Assembly (NCBI GenBank): GCA_947179325.1
Contig: CAMXAU010000004.1
Coordinates: 1-64,000 of the forward strand
Direction: 5' to 3'
Source: an uncultured Bacteroidales bacterium
GTDB lineage: Bacteria > Bacteroidota > Bacteroidia > Bacteroidales > UBA932
Length of the DNA stretch: 64,000 bases
The position numbers and the translations under genes are program-made. The notes under the pieces were generated by a model. The model did not search any database, was not told where the DNA came from, and saw only the letters and a program-made list of their open reading frames with translations. Below are positions 9,322-17,889 of the stretch, one piece after another (position 1 is the stretch's first letter; each line of letters starts with the position of its first letter).

Positions 9322-10248
9322 TCACAGGTGCACGAGAGGAATCTCCCAAGTGTCACCTTCGCGGGCGAGATATGATTCAGGGAAAATCTCCCGCATCTCA
9401 TGAAGAAAAGAGGAGACATCTGGGAAACGGGACGAATAATGCCCGACCAGCAGCCTGCCTGCAGCGGCTTCAAGAGCACACCTGGCCGCCTGGACCGTAG
9501 TGGAATGGAAAGTCTTTGCAGCCATATCTGCCATGCTTTCAGGGAATGTGGCCTCATGGTAAAGCAGGTCAACTCCCCTGACCCATCCGGCCAGTTCCGG
9601 GAAAGGAGCTGTGTCACTGCAATAGGCATAGCTGCGTGGAGAATACGGAAGATAGGCTACATCAGAATTACTGATTACACCGGATTCACGTACAACATCC
9701 TCTCCCCTCTTGAGAGTCCCGATCTCAGCAAGCGTAAGGCCATATCTGCTGATTGCCTCCTTACGTACATTCATCATGGGCATTTTCTCCCTTATCATGA
9801 AACCGTATGTCTCTATCCTGTGGTTCAGCGGAAAGGCAAGCATCTCTGTCGATTTGCTGGAAAACACAACCTCTGGACTTTTCATGGAAAGCACATGGTG
9901 CTCAACCCTGTACTTGAGCCCTTCACCGAAATAAGAGAAAAAGAATTTCATTATAGGCGCAAATGACCTCGGGGCATAGATATTCAATGTAGTGGAACGT
10001 CCAAGCATCCCCATTGTGGACAGCAATCCGAAAATACCGAAAATATGGTCTCCATGTATATGGGAGATACATATGTTATCTATTTTCAGAAAGGATACAC
10101 CTGCCTTGCGCAGGCTTATCTGCACACCTTCACCGCAATCAATCAAGAACAAGCGCCCACGTACATCAAGTACTTGAGCGCTTGGATTTCTATTGACAGT
10201 GGGCAGGGCCGAAGCCGTGCCCAGTATTTTCAGAGAGAAATTACTCAC
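9322..10248 (-). CDS. rnz: Ribonuclease Z
   Basis: A metallo-beta-lactamase-fold endonuclease that matures tRNA 3' ends. The family N-terminus FSLKILGTASALPTVNRNPS and the zinc motif HIHGDH (residues 63-68 from the GTG start) are present. Further metal-ligand segments (YCSDTAP, YHEATF, GHYSSR) follow in the expected order. The start is uncertain: GTG 10248 gives the canonical MSNFSLKILG, while ATG 10284 would add 12 residues. Either way the gene overlaps the 3' end of rpsA (by 8 bases from the GTG), with the rpsA codons for EKG serving as a purine-rich ribosome site. This suggests translational coupling. Confidence 0.9.
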   Translation of the reverse strand: MSNFSLKILGTASALPTVNRNPSAQVLDVRGRLFLIDCGEGVQISLRKAGVSFLKIDNICISHIHGDHIFGIFGLLSTMGMLGRSTTLNIYAPRSFAPIMKFFFSYFGEGLKYRVEHHVLSMKSPEVVFSSKSTEMLAFPLNHRIETYGFMIREKMPMMNVRKEAISRYGLTLAEIGTLKRGEDVVRESGVISNSDVAYLPYSPRSYAYCSDTAPFPELAGWVRGVDLLYHEATFPESMADMAAKTFHSTTVQAARCALEAAAGRLLVGHYSSRFPDVSSFLHEMREIFPESYLAREGDTWEIPLVHL

Positions 10249-12067
10249 CTTTCTCAAGCTTGTCCTTGAGGGCTGCAAGAGCATCTATATCACCGAGAGT
10301 AGTCTTCTCGATATTTGAGTTGATCTTCTTCACAGCTTTCTTGGTGTTGTCAGACTCCTGTGCTGCCTTCTCTGCCTTTGTCTCAGGAGAAGCATAGGTC
10401 TTGAGATGCGATACAGTTATCTTCTTGGTGTTCCTCCTAAGTTCGGTAACCTTGAACGGAAGGGTCTCGCCAACAACAGCTGAAGTACCATCCTCCTTTA
10501 CAAGATCCTTCACGAAGCATGTAGCCTCAACATCCTCTGCAAGTGAAACCACTGCAGTCTTGTCTGCTATTGAAAGAACTTTACCGTCAACAACTGTTCC
10601 TACTGAATAGTTGCTCTCAATCTCATCCCAAGGGTTAGGAAGGAGCTGCTTGTGGCCAAGGCTGAGCTTGTGGTTCTCCTCATCGAAGTCAAGGATAACA
10701 ACATCCATCTTGTCACCAGGCTGAACGAGCTCTGAAGGATGCTTGATCTTTGTCCATGAAAGGTCGCTGATATGAACAAGTCCCTCGATACCGTCCTCAA
10801 GCTCTGCGAATACACCGAAGTTAGTGATATTGCGTACAGTTGCTGAGTGCTGTGAACCTACAGGGTATTTCTCGCGGATGTTCTCCCAAGGATTTGCAAC
10901 AAGCTGCTTCAGGCCGAGAGACATCTTCTTCTCATCCCTGTCAAGGGTAAGAACCTGTGCCTCAACCTCGTCACCAACCTTAAGGAAATCCTGTGCAATG
11001 CGGAGCCTTGGAGACCAAGACATCTCTGACACATGGATAAGTCCCTCTACACCTGGCTCAATCTCAACGAATGCACCGTAGTCTGCGATAAGGACAACTT
11101 TACCCTTAACCTTGTCACCAACCTTGAGGTTCTGGTCAAGAGCATCCCAAGGATGAACTGTAAGCTGCTTAAGACCGAGGGCGATTCTCTTCTTAGCCTC
11201 ATCGAAGTCAAGGATAACCACGCGGATCTTCTCATCAAGCTTAACAACCTCCTCCGGATGGTTGATCCTGCCCCATGAAAGGTCTGTGATGTGGATAAGT
11301 CCGTCAACACCGCCAAGGTCAACGAATACACCGTAGCTTGTGATGTTCTTGACAGTACCCTCAAGTACCTGTCCTTTCTCAAGCTTGCCGATGATCTCGC
11401 TCTTCTGCTGCTCAAGCTCAGCCTCGATAAGAGCCTTGTGGGAAACGACAACATTCCTGAACTCCTGGTTGATCTTGACAATCTTGAAGTCCATAGTTGT
11501 GTCAACGAACTGGTCGTAGTCACGGATAGGCTTGATGTCGATCTGTGATCCTGGAAGGAATGCCTCGATGCCGAAGATGTCGACAATCATACCGCCCTTA
11601 GTACGGGTCTTGACATAACCTTTGACGATTTCATTTGCATTGAATGCCTCATTAACCATATCCCAGGAGCGGAGAGCACGTGCCTTCTTGTGGGAGAGGA
11701 CGAGCTGTCCTTTCCTGTCCTCGGCAGTCTCAACGAATACCTCAACCTTGTCACCAACCTTGAGGTCTGGGTTATAACGGAACTCAGGAGCCATGATGAC
11801 ACCCTCGCTCTTATAACCGATGTTAACGATAACCTCTCTCTTGCTGATGGCTGTAACAACACCCTCAACAACGTCATTCTCAACTACTTTTGAGAGAGTC
11901 TGATCATACTTCTCCGCGATTGTCTGCTTGTCTTCGCCATAGACATCGCCACCCTCGAACTCTTCCCAGTTGAACTTGTCCGGATCAACTGAGGCGTTCA
12001 GGGACACTTTCCTGGTTTCCTCGATTGCAGGAGTCTCCTCTGCTGCAACTACTTTGTTTTCTTCCAT
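10241..12067 (-). CDS. rpsA: 30S ribosomal protein S1
   Basis: A 608-residue protein with six S1 RNA-binding repeats. The first is degenerate (GVVTAISKREVIVNIGYKSE) and the central ones are canonical (GVFVDLGGVDGLIHITDLSW, GAFVEIEPGVEGLIHVSEMS, GVFAELEDGIEGLVHISDLS). Acidic N-terminal and lysine-rich C-terminal tails flank them. It holds mRNA on the small ribosomal subunit. The length and repeat number fit Bacteroidota S1. rnz follows with an overlap. Confidence 0.97.
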   Translation of the reverse strand: MEENKVVAAEETPAIEETRKVSLNASVDPDKFNWEEFEGGDVYGEDKQTIAEKYDQTLSKVVENDVVEGVVTAISKREVIVNIGYKSEGVIMAPEFRYNPDLKVGDKVEVFVETAEDRKGQLVLSHKKARALRSWDMVNEAFNANEIVKGYVKTRTKGGMIVDIFGIEAFLPGSQIDIKPIRDYDQFVDTTMDFKIVKINQEFRNVVVSHKALIEAELEQQKSEIIGKLEKGQVLEGTVKNITSYGVFVDLGGVDGLIHITDLSWGRINHPEEVVKLDEKIRVVILDFDEAKKRIALGLKQLTVHPWDALDQNLKVGDKVKGKVVLIADYGAFVEIEPGVEGLIHVSEMSWSPRLRIAQDFLKVGDEVEAQVLTLDRDEKKMSLGLKQLVANPWENIREKYPVGSQHSATVRNITNFGVFAELEDGIEGLVHISDLSWTKIKHPSELVQPGDKMDVVILDFDEENHKLSLGHKQLLPNPWDEIESNYSVGTVVDGKVLSIADKTAVVSLAEDVEATCFVKDLVKEDGTSAVVGETLPFKVTELRRNTKKITVSHLKTYASPETKAEKAAQESDNTKKAVKKINSNIEKTTLGDIDALAALKDKLEKGE

Positions 12068-12125
12068 AATTAAATAAAAACAACTAGTGGGTTAAACTTT
12101 ATCTCTTGTACCTGTCCCTCGGACA

Positions 12126-12162
12126 CAAAAAAGCGCGCCTCCGGGAAAAAGGCGCGCAAAAA
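12126..12162 (-). terminator. Terminator after corA
   Basis: GCGCGCC and GGCGCGC arms (12133-12139 and 12151-12157) are flanked by A/T runs on both sides, so it can work in both directions. It separates corA from the rpsA promoter region. Confidence 0.75.
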
Positions 12163-12190
12163 TATGTATATTTATCGTATTTTCAAAGTC

Positions 12191-13138
12191 CTAAAGCATT
12201 TTTCTTTTCTTGAAGACGAATAAAATCAGCAGGAACGACAAAATCATCAGCACCACGATAATGATCCAGTCCCATACTGTAGCTGTCATAGGCAGAGTGA
12301 CATTCATCCCATAGAAACTGGTGATCAGGGTCGGAGGCATCAGCAGGAGCGAAACAAGAGTGAATACCTTCATGATCTTGTTCTGGTCCAGGTTGATAAT
12401 ACCTATTACTGTATTCTGGAGGTATTCAAGCCTCTCAAAACTGAAATTCGTATGGTTTATCAGAGAGGATATGTCCTTGAGCATGACATTCAGCTTCCCC
12501 TGCAGCTCTGCCGGGAACTGCTCCGACTTAAGCAGGCTGGAAATCACCCTCTGCTTGTCCACGATATTCTCACGCACAAGCATCGTATTCTCCTGCAGCT
12601 GGTTGACGTCAAGGAGGAATTCCTCATTAATGTCCTCCCCCATTCCGATTTTGCGGTTATACTGGGCAATCTCCTTGGACATCAGCTCTATCATGTCGGC
12701 ATCGAGGTCAATACGCTGTTCAAGGATACTTACGAACACAACACTTCCCGCAGGATAGAATTTCGGGAAGGCAATCATTCTCCTCTGCAGGTCCGTGAAG
12801 CTACGGAGAGGACACTCCCTCAACGTGGCAAGTATTCCGTCGGTCAATATGAAGGAAACAGTCTCCATCGAATATTCCTCAGGCCCCGGAATAAGGAAGT
12901 TCGTGTTGGCAAAGACGGCATTGTCCGTTTCCGAGAAACGTGATGAACTCTCGATCTCCTCGGCCTGCGCCCTGCTCTGTATGGTTGTGCCAAGAAAAGC
13001 CTCCGCAGCCCTCTTCTCATCCCCTGTAGGTGAAAAAAGGTCTATCCAGATGACATCCTGCCTTATGAGATTCCTGAAATCCGTCTCCGACTGGGAAACC
13101 ATTATCTGTCCGCTGGTCCTGTAGTAGATTGTAATCAT
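12191..13138 (-). CDS. corA: CorA-family magnesium/divalent cation channel
   Basis: A 315-residue protein with a long soluble alpha/beta and coiled helical domain followed by two C-terminal membrane helices. The family signature GMN is at residues 277-279 (SFYGMNV), at the end of the first helix. The last residues KKRKML are basic, as expected for the cytosolic tail. CorA pentamers carry Mg2+ across the inner membrane. It is transcribed alone from a consensus promoter just upstream and ends at a terminator. Confidence 0.93.
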   Translation of the reverse strand: MITIYYRTSGQIMVSQSETDFRNLIRQDVIWIDLFSPTGDEKRAAEAFLGTTIQSRAQAEEIESSSRFSETDNAVFANTNFLIPGPEEYSMETVSFILTDGILATLRECPLRSFTDLQRRMIAFPKFYPAGSVVFVSILEQRIDLDADMIELMSKEIAQYNRKIGMGEDINEEFLLDVNQLQENTMLVRENIVDKQRVISSLLKSEQFPAELQGKLNVMLKDISSLINHTNFSFERLEYLQNTVIGIINLDQNKIMKVFTLVSLLLMPPTLITSFYGMNVTLPMTATVWDWIIIVVLMILSFLLILFVFKKRKML

Positions 13139-13224
13139 ACCTTGCCCCGTTTTTGTCCGGCTCAGTCGTCGGAAAAATTCGACTTTAAAACAGCTCCATA
13201 ACGTCTCTTCCGATTATGGGGCTG

Positions 13225-13256
13225 CAAAAGTACAAATTTATTGCAAATTTGCAAAT
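13225..13256 (-). promoter_or_regulatory. Consensus Bacteroidota promoter for corA
   Basis: Read on the minus strand: TTTG, a 19-base spacer, then TACTTTTG (plus-strand 13225-13232). Both boxes match the TTTG / TAnnTTTG consensus of the major sigma factor exactly. The start codon follows about 85 bases downstream. Confidence 0.75.
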
Positions 13257-13273
13257 TATGTAGGGTATTTTTT

Positions 13274-13321
13274 TAGGTCAAGAGGTTTTAAGCTCGTTTA
13301 CAAAAATATTTAAGAGATGAA
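13274..13321 (+). pseudogene. 3' remnant of the duplicated immunity-like gene
   Basis: Forty-eight bases encode LGQEVLSSFTKIFKR and stop. This is nearly identical to the last codons of the immunity-like gene at 16121-16606 (LGQDVLSSFTKTLKR). The homology begins abruptly in the region upstream of corA, so this is a truncated copy left by recombination. Confidence 0.7.
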
Positions 13322-13530
13322 AACTACTGACAATAATACTTATAACATCACTTTTAATGTGCACAACCCCATTCGCCCAGGTTGCAGGCAAATTCATCCT
13401 CACTGGCCCTAATGCTGTCAAAAAAGTTGAAATCAAACATTCGTGTACAGAATGCATCGGCCGTATGAAAATACGATATTACGATTCAAACGAGTCCAAC
13501 TGGAAAATATCTTTACCAGGATTTATTTAA
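13317..13530 (+). pseudogene. Frameshifted copy of the beta-barrel signal peptide fused to an unrelated short tail
   Basis: The first 60 bases match the signal peptide of the barrel gene at 16603 (TIILITSLLMCTT.FAQ). One extra base after the start codon breaks the frame. After AQ the sequence is unrelated: VAGKFILTGPNAVKKVEIK and HSCTECIGRMKIRYYDSNES, ending SLPGFI and TAA at 13528. The tail contains a CxxC pair and has no recognized family. It looks like a relic cassette with a different downstream coding end joined to the common leader. Confidence 0.6.
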
Positions 13531-13655
13531 CAATCCGCATTTCGACTGCTATATTTCTTATTATCATGACAGACATGGACTTGAAGCAGATTTCCTGATT
13601 ATACTTACCGGTGGCAAATGACATAAACTCGCCATATGGAATAAAAGTTTTTATG

Positions 13656-13663
13656 TAACTTTG
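13656..13663 (+). promoter_or_regulatory. -7 element (TAACTTTG) for the TPR regulator gene
   Basis: A perfect TAnnTTTG box 24 bases before the start codon at 13687. The -33 region is weak. Confidence 0.5.
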
Positions 13664-13686
13664 TGCCATGAACCTAAACAACACAT

Positions 13687-15420
13687 ATGAAAAAAATCGC
13701 ATATATACTTGTACTTGCCGCATTCTCTACCGCACTATTTCTATCATGCACCGATACAAAATCTGTAAATGAGGCATTGCATGATGCAGAGATGAACATG
13801 GCAGATTCCCCTAAGCAGGCACTGGATATACTGGAATCCATTGAACAGTCCGAATTGAAAACCCGTAAGTTACAGGCCAGGTATGCACTGATGCTGTCTA
13901 TGGCCCTGGACAAGAATTATGTTGATGTCGCGAACGACAGCATAATTGCACCGGCTGTGAAATATTACAAGAATCACGGCAATGCAGATGAGAGACTGAA
14001 GACATTCTATTATTGGGGACGCATCGCAATGAATGCCGGAGAATACGAAGATGCCATTTCACGATTTACGGTGGCTGAGAAGTATGTGGAATATGCACAA
14101 GACGATATAGCCATAGCACGCCTCTATAAAGCCCAGATGGTCATCTACCAATACTCGTATGATTCAGATATGATTATTAACACGGCAGAAGAAGCGGCCA
14201 AATATTATCTGTCAGCAGGAGATACGACAAAATATATAAATACTCTTAATGATGTCGTCAGCGGTTATCTTCATAAACAAGATACGACAAATACACGCAT
14301 GTGCCTTGATGAATTGAAGTCATATTGGAACATTCTTACTCCAAGGCAGATGAGCAACTGGTATTCAGCAATGCTGCTGTTGAACGAATTTACAGGATGT
14401 GTTGATGCTGAAGAAATGATTTCAGAATACCTGGCGACAATTTCAGAGCCATCAATTGTACGCTGGCTCTCAGTTGCCAATGCATATTATTACAGTGGTA
14501 ATCTAAAGAAAGCCTCGGATGCTTTGGAGAAGGCAGAACAGCATGAGAATCAATACTTCCTATATTATCATCTTATATCAGGAGATATAAATGCGGATAT
14601 CGGGAATTATCGTCAGGCAACAGATTCATATCGCCAATATATAGCGGCTACAGGAAAGAAGAATGGAAAACTCTTTGAGTCTGACATCAATTTCATCAGA
14701 GAACGTCATGACCTGCAGATGAAGTTGCTCCGTAAAAATTATACTGTAGCTCTATTGTTGTCGTACGCATCGATATTATTGCTTACGGCAATCGTCATAA
14801 TAAGCAGAATGCGCTGGCTCAGAAAGGAAAAGAAACTTTCCGATGAAAAGCACAAGGTTGCCATTGCACTGGCGGAACAGCGGCAGATTACAGAACGGAT
14901 GCAATATGCAGAAGAAAAGAAACAGTTGCAAATCGAGAAGGACAATTACATCAAGATGTATGATGAGACTCTGCACGAAATAGAGCGTTTGAAGAATACC
15001 TTAAACGATAATAAATTGGATGCATCTGTCCGGAAGCATGTGGCAGAACGCCTGGCATTGTTGAATAAATTTATTGCAGCGAATATTGTCCCGGGATTTT
15101 CAAATGAAGCCGTAGAAGAATTGAGGCACATTATGAATGACAAACAACATTTCATCGAATCCACCCGCTTTTCATTTGGTCTTGCATATCCGGAATTCAT
15201 AGAATATCTCCGTAAGCATGAATTGACAGACAGCGAAATCGGATTTTGCTGTTTTTATACAATCGGTCTCAGGGGAAAAGATATTGCCAATTATATGGGA
15301 ATGAGTCAAAGCGGATACTATAAATTCAGCAGCAATTTAAGGAAGAAGTTTGCTTTGAAAGAGAAAGACACCAACATTGATATCTTTTTGCGCAATTTAT
15401 TCGGTCAGACTGCTAAGTAA
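13687..15420 (+). CDS. TPR-repeat membrane protein with C-terminal helix-turn-helix domain
   Basis: A 577-residue lipoprotein-like protein (signal to FLSC). A periplasmic tetratricopeptide array spans roughly residues 30-340 (TFYYWGRIAMNAGEYEDAIS, SGDINADIGNYRQATDSYRQ). One transmembrane helix follows (VALLLSYASILLLTAIVII), then a charged cytosolic coiled coil. The C-terminal LuxR/SpoOA-like helix-turn-helix is around residues 510-560 (LTDSEIGFCCFYTIGLRGK, DIANYMGMSQSGYYKFSSNL). Proteins of this layout in Bacteroidales are presumed one-piece sensors that regulate nearby genes. It is the first intact gene of the accessory island and ends at its own terminator. Confidence 0.82.
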   Translation: MKKIAYILVLAAFSTALFLSCTDTKSVNEALHDAEMNMADSPKQALDILESIEQSELKTRKLQARYALMLSMALDKNYVDVANDSIIAPAVKYYKNHGNADERLKTFYYWGRIAMNAGEYEDAISRFTVAEKYVEYAQDDIAIARLYKAQMVIYQYSYDSDMIINTAEEAAKYYLSAGDTTKYINTLNDVVSGYLHKQDTTNTRMCLDELKSYWNILTPRQMSNWYSAMLLLNEFTGCVDAEEMISEYLATISEPSIVRWLSVANAYYYSGNLKKASDALEKAEQHENQYFLYYHLISGDINADIGNYRQATDSYRQYIAATGKKNGKLFESDINFIRERHDLQMKLLRKNYTVALLLSYASILLLTAIVIISRMRWLRKEKKLSDEKHKVAIALAEQRQITERMQYAEEKKQLQIEKDNYIKMYDETLHEIERLKNTLNDNKLDASVRKHVAERLALLNKFIAANIVPGFSNEAVEELRHIMNDKQHFIESTRFSFGLAYPEFIEYLRKHELTDSEIGFCCFYTIGLRGKDIANYMGMSQSGYYKFSSNLRKKFALKEKDTNIDIFLRNLFGQTAK

Positions 15421-15445
15421 AGTCTTCCAATGCTATATATTTTTT

Positions 15446-15482
15446 AAAGTACTGATAGCGATTGAGTTATCAGTACTTTATC
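15446..15482 (+). terminator. Terminator after the TPR/HTH gene
   Basis: Inverted repeat AAAGTACTGATA / TATCAGTACTTT with a 10-base loop, 26 bases after the stop codon. Confidence 0.75.
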
Positions 15483-15553
15483 TGTTTTGCGATGGGTATA
15501 CCACACCCCATTGATTTTCAACAAGTTACACCAACACAAATGAAAACTTTTTA

Positions 15554-15585
15554 TTTGTAAGAAAACTTTGCCTGAAATACATTTG
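15554..15585 (+). promoter_or_regulatory. Bacteroidota promoter ahead of the toxin/immunity island
   Basis: TTTG at 15554-15557, a 20-base spacer, then TACATTTG at 15578-15585. This is a good match to the Bacteroidota consensus, 25 bases before the ATG at 15611. It is the only clear promoter seen before the cassette array, so much of the array may be one transcript. Confidence 0.65.
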
Positions 15586-15610
15586 CGGAATAACCAATTA
15601 AAAATTAGTC

Positions 15611-15775
15611 ATGAGAAAATTAATTGTATTACTGCTTTTTACCATTTCGGGAGTATGTGCCAATGCAACAAATGGCCATGATGAGGAGGCCAGAGAAAAT
15701 ATCCGCATTAAAGAATTGTATCAGTCCGAAGGCACAGTAGACAGATCTATCAATGTCTACATAAATGCCGCCATA
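15611..15775 (+). pseudogene. 5' end of a small secreted protein (DUF3244-like), truncated by fusion
   Basis: ATG 15611 opens a clear signal peptide (MRKLIVLLLFTISGVCANA) and about 35 further residues ending RSINVYINAA. The start resembles small secreted DUF3244-type proteins, but this is tentative. The frame then runs into sequence whose evident coding frame (GIY-YIG domain) is different, so the open frame to 15859 is meaningless beyond the junction near 15770. Confidence 0.5.
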
Positions 15776-16107
15776 ATTCAAGCAATTACAACGCTAATTA
15801 TGAAACATTTGCAGATGGATCGAATAGTAAGGGAGACTATAGTGTATACAAAGGTGTAGATCCAAATACAGGAGAGACAAAGTATATAGGAATGACCAAA
15901 CGTGATCCGTATATACGTTTTATGGAACACCTAAGATCTAACACTGAACGCGCAGACCTAATATATTCAGTAATAGAGTCTGGTCTTTCAAAACAGGATG
16001 CTAGAATAATAGAACAATTATGGATTAACAAGTTTGGTTTGGATAATTTATATAATAAAATTAATTCTATTGCTCCTATATTTTGGCCAAAGTATAATAT
16101 TTATTAA
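15772..16107 (+). pseudogene. Orphan GIY-YIG nuclease toxin C-terminal domain
   Basis: The frame ending at TAA 16105 encodes a compact GIY-YIG nuclease-like domain: YSVYKGVDPNTGETKYIGMT (the two signature strands), R and H residues in RDPYIRFMEHLRS, and the acidic ARIIEQLWINKFG helix. It has no start codon of its own in the right place and is out of frame with the secreted leader at 15611. It therefore looks like the toxic end of a larger polymorphic toxin that has been cut off. An immunity-like gene starts 13 bases after its stop, the usual toxin-immunity order. Confidence 0.65.
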
Positions 16108-16120
16108 TTTTGAGAAAAAA

Positions 16121-16606
16121 ATGAGAGTATATAAACGAATCAACGATATTTACGAGGTCGAGTTGCCGGACTGTAAAAGATACTTCCAGTTTTTACAATC
16201 TGATTCCTCTTTGTTAGGAGGACATGTTATTGCAATATTTAATAATAAATATGATAAATTCGAGTCACCTTCATTAGATGACATCGCCAAAGGAGCAGTT
16301 GAATATTATTGTCATACTAATATTAATTATGGGGTTGAACTTGGGCTGTGGAAAAAATATGGCAACACTCCTGCTTGCGCTGACTTATCAAAAGTTTATT
16401 TTAAGAACTATGTAGATGAGAAAAAATGCTGGCATATTTGGAGAGCCAATGAGGAACTTCAGTCTTTTGATGAAATTCCTGACCAGTTTAGAGATTCATA
16501 CATTACCTATCTGTTTCCGCCCAAATGTGTTTACCATAAACTTGTATATGGTAAATTTTTAGGTCAAGATGTTTTAAGCTCATTTACAAAAACACTTAAG
16601 AGATGA
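16121..16606 (+). CDS. Immunity-like protein, copy 1
   Basis: A 161-residue soluble acidic protein without signal peptide (MRVYKRINDIYEVELPDCKR...). It has no catalytic motif. The N-terminal layout loosely recalls Imm26-type immunity proteins, an assignment from memory that needs a profile search. It directly follows the GIY-YIG toxin fragment. A second copy lies at 18873-19340: the first 200 or so bases are almost identical, after which the two diverge. Its stop codon overlaps the next start (ATGA at 16603), so it is translationally coupled to the beta-barrel gene. Confidence 0.7.
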   Translation: MRVYKRINDIYEVELPDCKRYFQFLQSDSSLLGGHVIAIFNNKYDKFESPSLDDIAKGAVEYYCHTNINYGVELGLWKKYGNTPACADLSKVYFKNYVDEKKCWHIWRANEELQSFDEIPDQFRDSYITYLFPPKCVYHKLVYGKFLGQDVLSSFTKTLKR

Positions 16607-17346
16607 AAAAACTGACAACAATACTTATAACATCACTTTTAATTTGCGCCACCACTACATCTGCTCAAGTAGCAATCCGTGCTGACGTAGGTGTGGCCGG
16701 GTACAAGACCACTTGCTTTGATCCGGCGCAGGTATCAAGTGTATTTGGCCTTGGCTTACAGCTTGGGGCGGATTATGACATACATATTACGAAAAGATTT
16801 TATCTCACGCCTGGACTTTATTGGTCATATCGTGCAGCCTCCGGCAACTCTCCTGTAGAAGATGTCTATGGCACGGAACTGCTTCAGGAACATTTTCTCA
16901 ATATCCCTGTTCACGCAAAGTGGAAGTTTGACATCAGACCGGAGAAGTTCGGCATTTATGTCTATGTCGGACCGGTATTCTCTGTCGGAATGTCCTCCCG
17001 CTCTAATTTTGACATGATGATATCCGCAATAAAGGTAGAAGGAACATATAACTATTTCAATGGTGACTCTGACTTCAAATCCCCGGTATTATCTGGAAGC
17101 ATGTCAGACAAAATCAATGATATGATTCAAGATGAGCTTGATACCATGGGAGTGAGGTACAGCCGTTTGGAAGCAAGACTTGACATTGGAGTAGGTTTTG
17201 TGATCAAAGGCAACCACGAACTCGTTACCGGTTATGATTTCGGGATAAACAATAGGGTTAAAGGCGCTCTTGCCGAGAACAACTTCATGAATGCCAGCAA
17301 TCTATATGTGGGATACAGATATAGGTTCAGCAAAAAGAAGCATTAA
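16603..17346 (+). CDS. Outer membrane beta-barrel protein, the intact copy
   Basis: A 247-residue protein with a signal peptide (MKKLTTILITSLLICATTTS, cut after SAQ). The body is a PF13568-like porin-type beta barrel: RADVGVAGYK, GLGLQLGADYDIHI, RFYLTPGLYWSYR, and the final strand NLYVGYRYRFSKKKH. It is the only full-length member of a family whose 5' end is repeated at 13317, 18258, 19354 and 21135. It lies between an immunity gene and a pilin-like gene, and the pilin start is two bases after its stop. Function is unknown. A role as the outer membrane component of a secretion or display locus is inference. Confidence 0.78.
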   Translation: MKKLTTILITSLLICATTTSAQVAIRADVGVAGYKTTCFDPAQVSSVFGLGLQLGADYDIHITKRFYLTPGLYWSYRAASGNSPVEDVYGTELLQEHFLNIPVHAKWKFDIRPEKFGIYVYVGPVFSVGMSSRSNFDMMISAIKVEGTYNYFNGDSDFKSPVLSGSMSDKINDMIQDELDTMGVRYSRLEARLDIGVGFVIKGNHELVTGYDFGINNRVKGALAENNFMNASNLYVGYRYRFSKKKH

Positions 17347-17347
17347 T

Positions 17348-17680
17348 ATGAATCATCAGTTTTACAATAAGGGAAAAGGCCTCCGCGCCTTCTCCCTTCC
17401 CGAGATGCTGGTCGTATTAGTGATAATCGGCATACTTGTGCTGATTGCGCTTCCTAATCTGAGACCTCTGATTTCGAGGGCGAAGTCTATGGAGGCACAG
17501 CATTTTGCATTCGTGCACACTCTTCAGAAGAGTTACTTCTACACATACTCCAGATATTCGGACAGCCTTGACGAGATAGGTTTTGAGCAGCAGCCCCTGG
17601 TAACGGAAGACGGCAATGCGAACTACCGCATTGAGATAGTCGAAGCGAGCGAATCCGGATTCAAGGCCCACTGTTTATGA
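17348..17680 (+). CDS. Type IV pilin-like / pseudopilin protein, probably truncated at the C-terminus
   Basis: A 110-residue protein with a textbook class III signal. The leader MNHQFYNKGKGLRA is followed by FSLPEMLVVLVIIGILVLIA, with Glu at mature position 5, then an amphipathic helix. This motif is cleaved and methylated by a prepilin peptidase in type IV pilus and type II secretion systems. ATG 17348 is preferred to upstream starts inside the barrel gene. The globular part stops abruptly after SGFKAHCL at a junction where the next ORF (17677) begins with an ATGA overlap. The usual C-terminal strands are therefore probably missing, replaced by a toxin-end cassette. Confidence 0.75.
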   Translation: MNHQFYNKGKGLRAFSLPEMLVVLVIIGILVLIALPNLRPLISRAKSMEAQHFAFVHTLQKSYFYTYSRYSDSLDEIGFEQQPLVTEDGNANYRIEIVEASESGFKAHCL

Positions 17681-17886
17681 CAGATAGTTATGAATATGCA
17701 GCTACATATGGTAATGGCAAGGTCGCAGAAGTTACAATACCTAAAATTACACTTGAACAAATGCAATATAATGGCGATCTTTGTACTATGATGGGGCAAA
17801 ATTTAACAGGAGGACACATAACTGGTAAAGAATTTATGTTCTCGCCTCAAGTTAAAACAGGTTTTGTCATTAAATTTAAATTTTAG
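17677..17886 (+). pseudogene. Short orphan toxin-end fragment
   Basis: A 69-residue AT-rich ORF (starts MTDSYEYAATYGNGKVAEV, ends VKTGFVIKFKF) with no signal peptide and no recognized family. Its last residues resemble the end of the nuclease-like fragment at 20056-20490 (NYNFVIIKFNF). It is followed after three bases by a small immunity-like gene. By position it is interpreted as the 3' tail of a polymorphic toxin joined to the pilin gene. It could instead be a small functional protein. Confidence 0.45.
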
Positions 17887-17889
17887 GTC

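Noticed and set aside
11047..11586. Long open frames inside rpsA in other frames
   Set aside because: Low-complexity Ser/Arg/Leu translations caused by the repeated S1 domain codons; shadows of rpsA.
10410..12060. Internal repeats as DNA repeats
   Set aside because: They reflect the homologous S1 domains of the protein, not a mobile or regulatory repeat.
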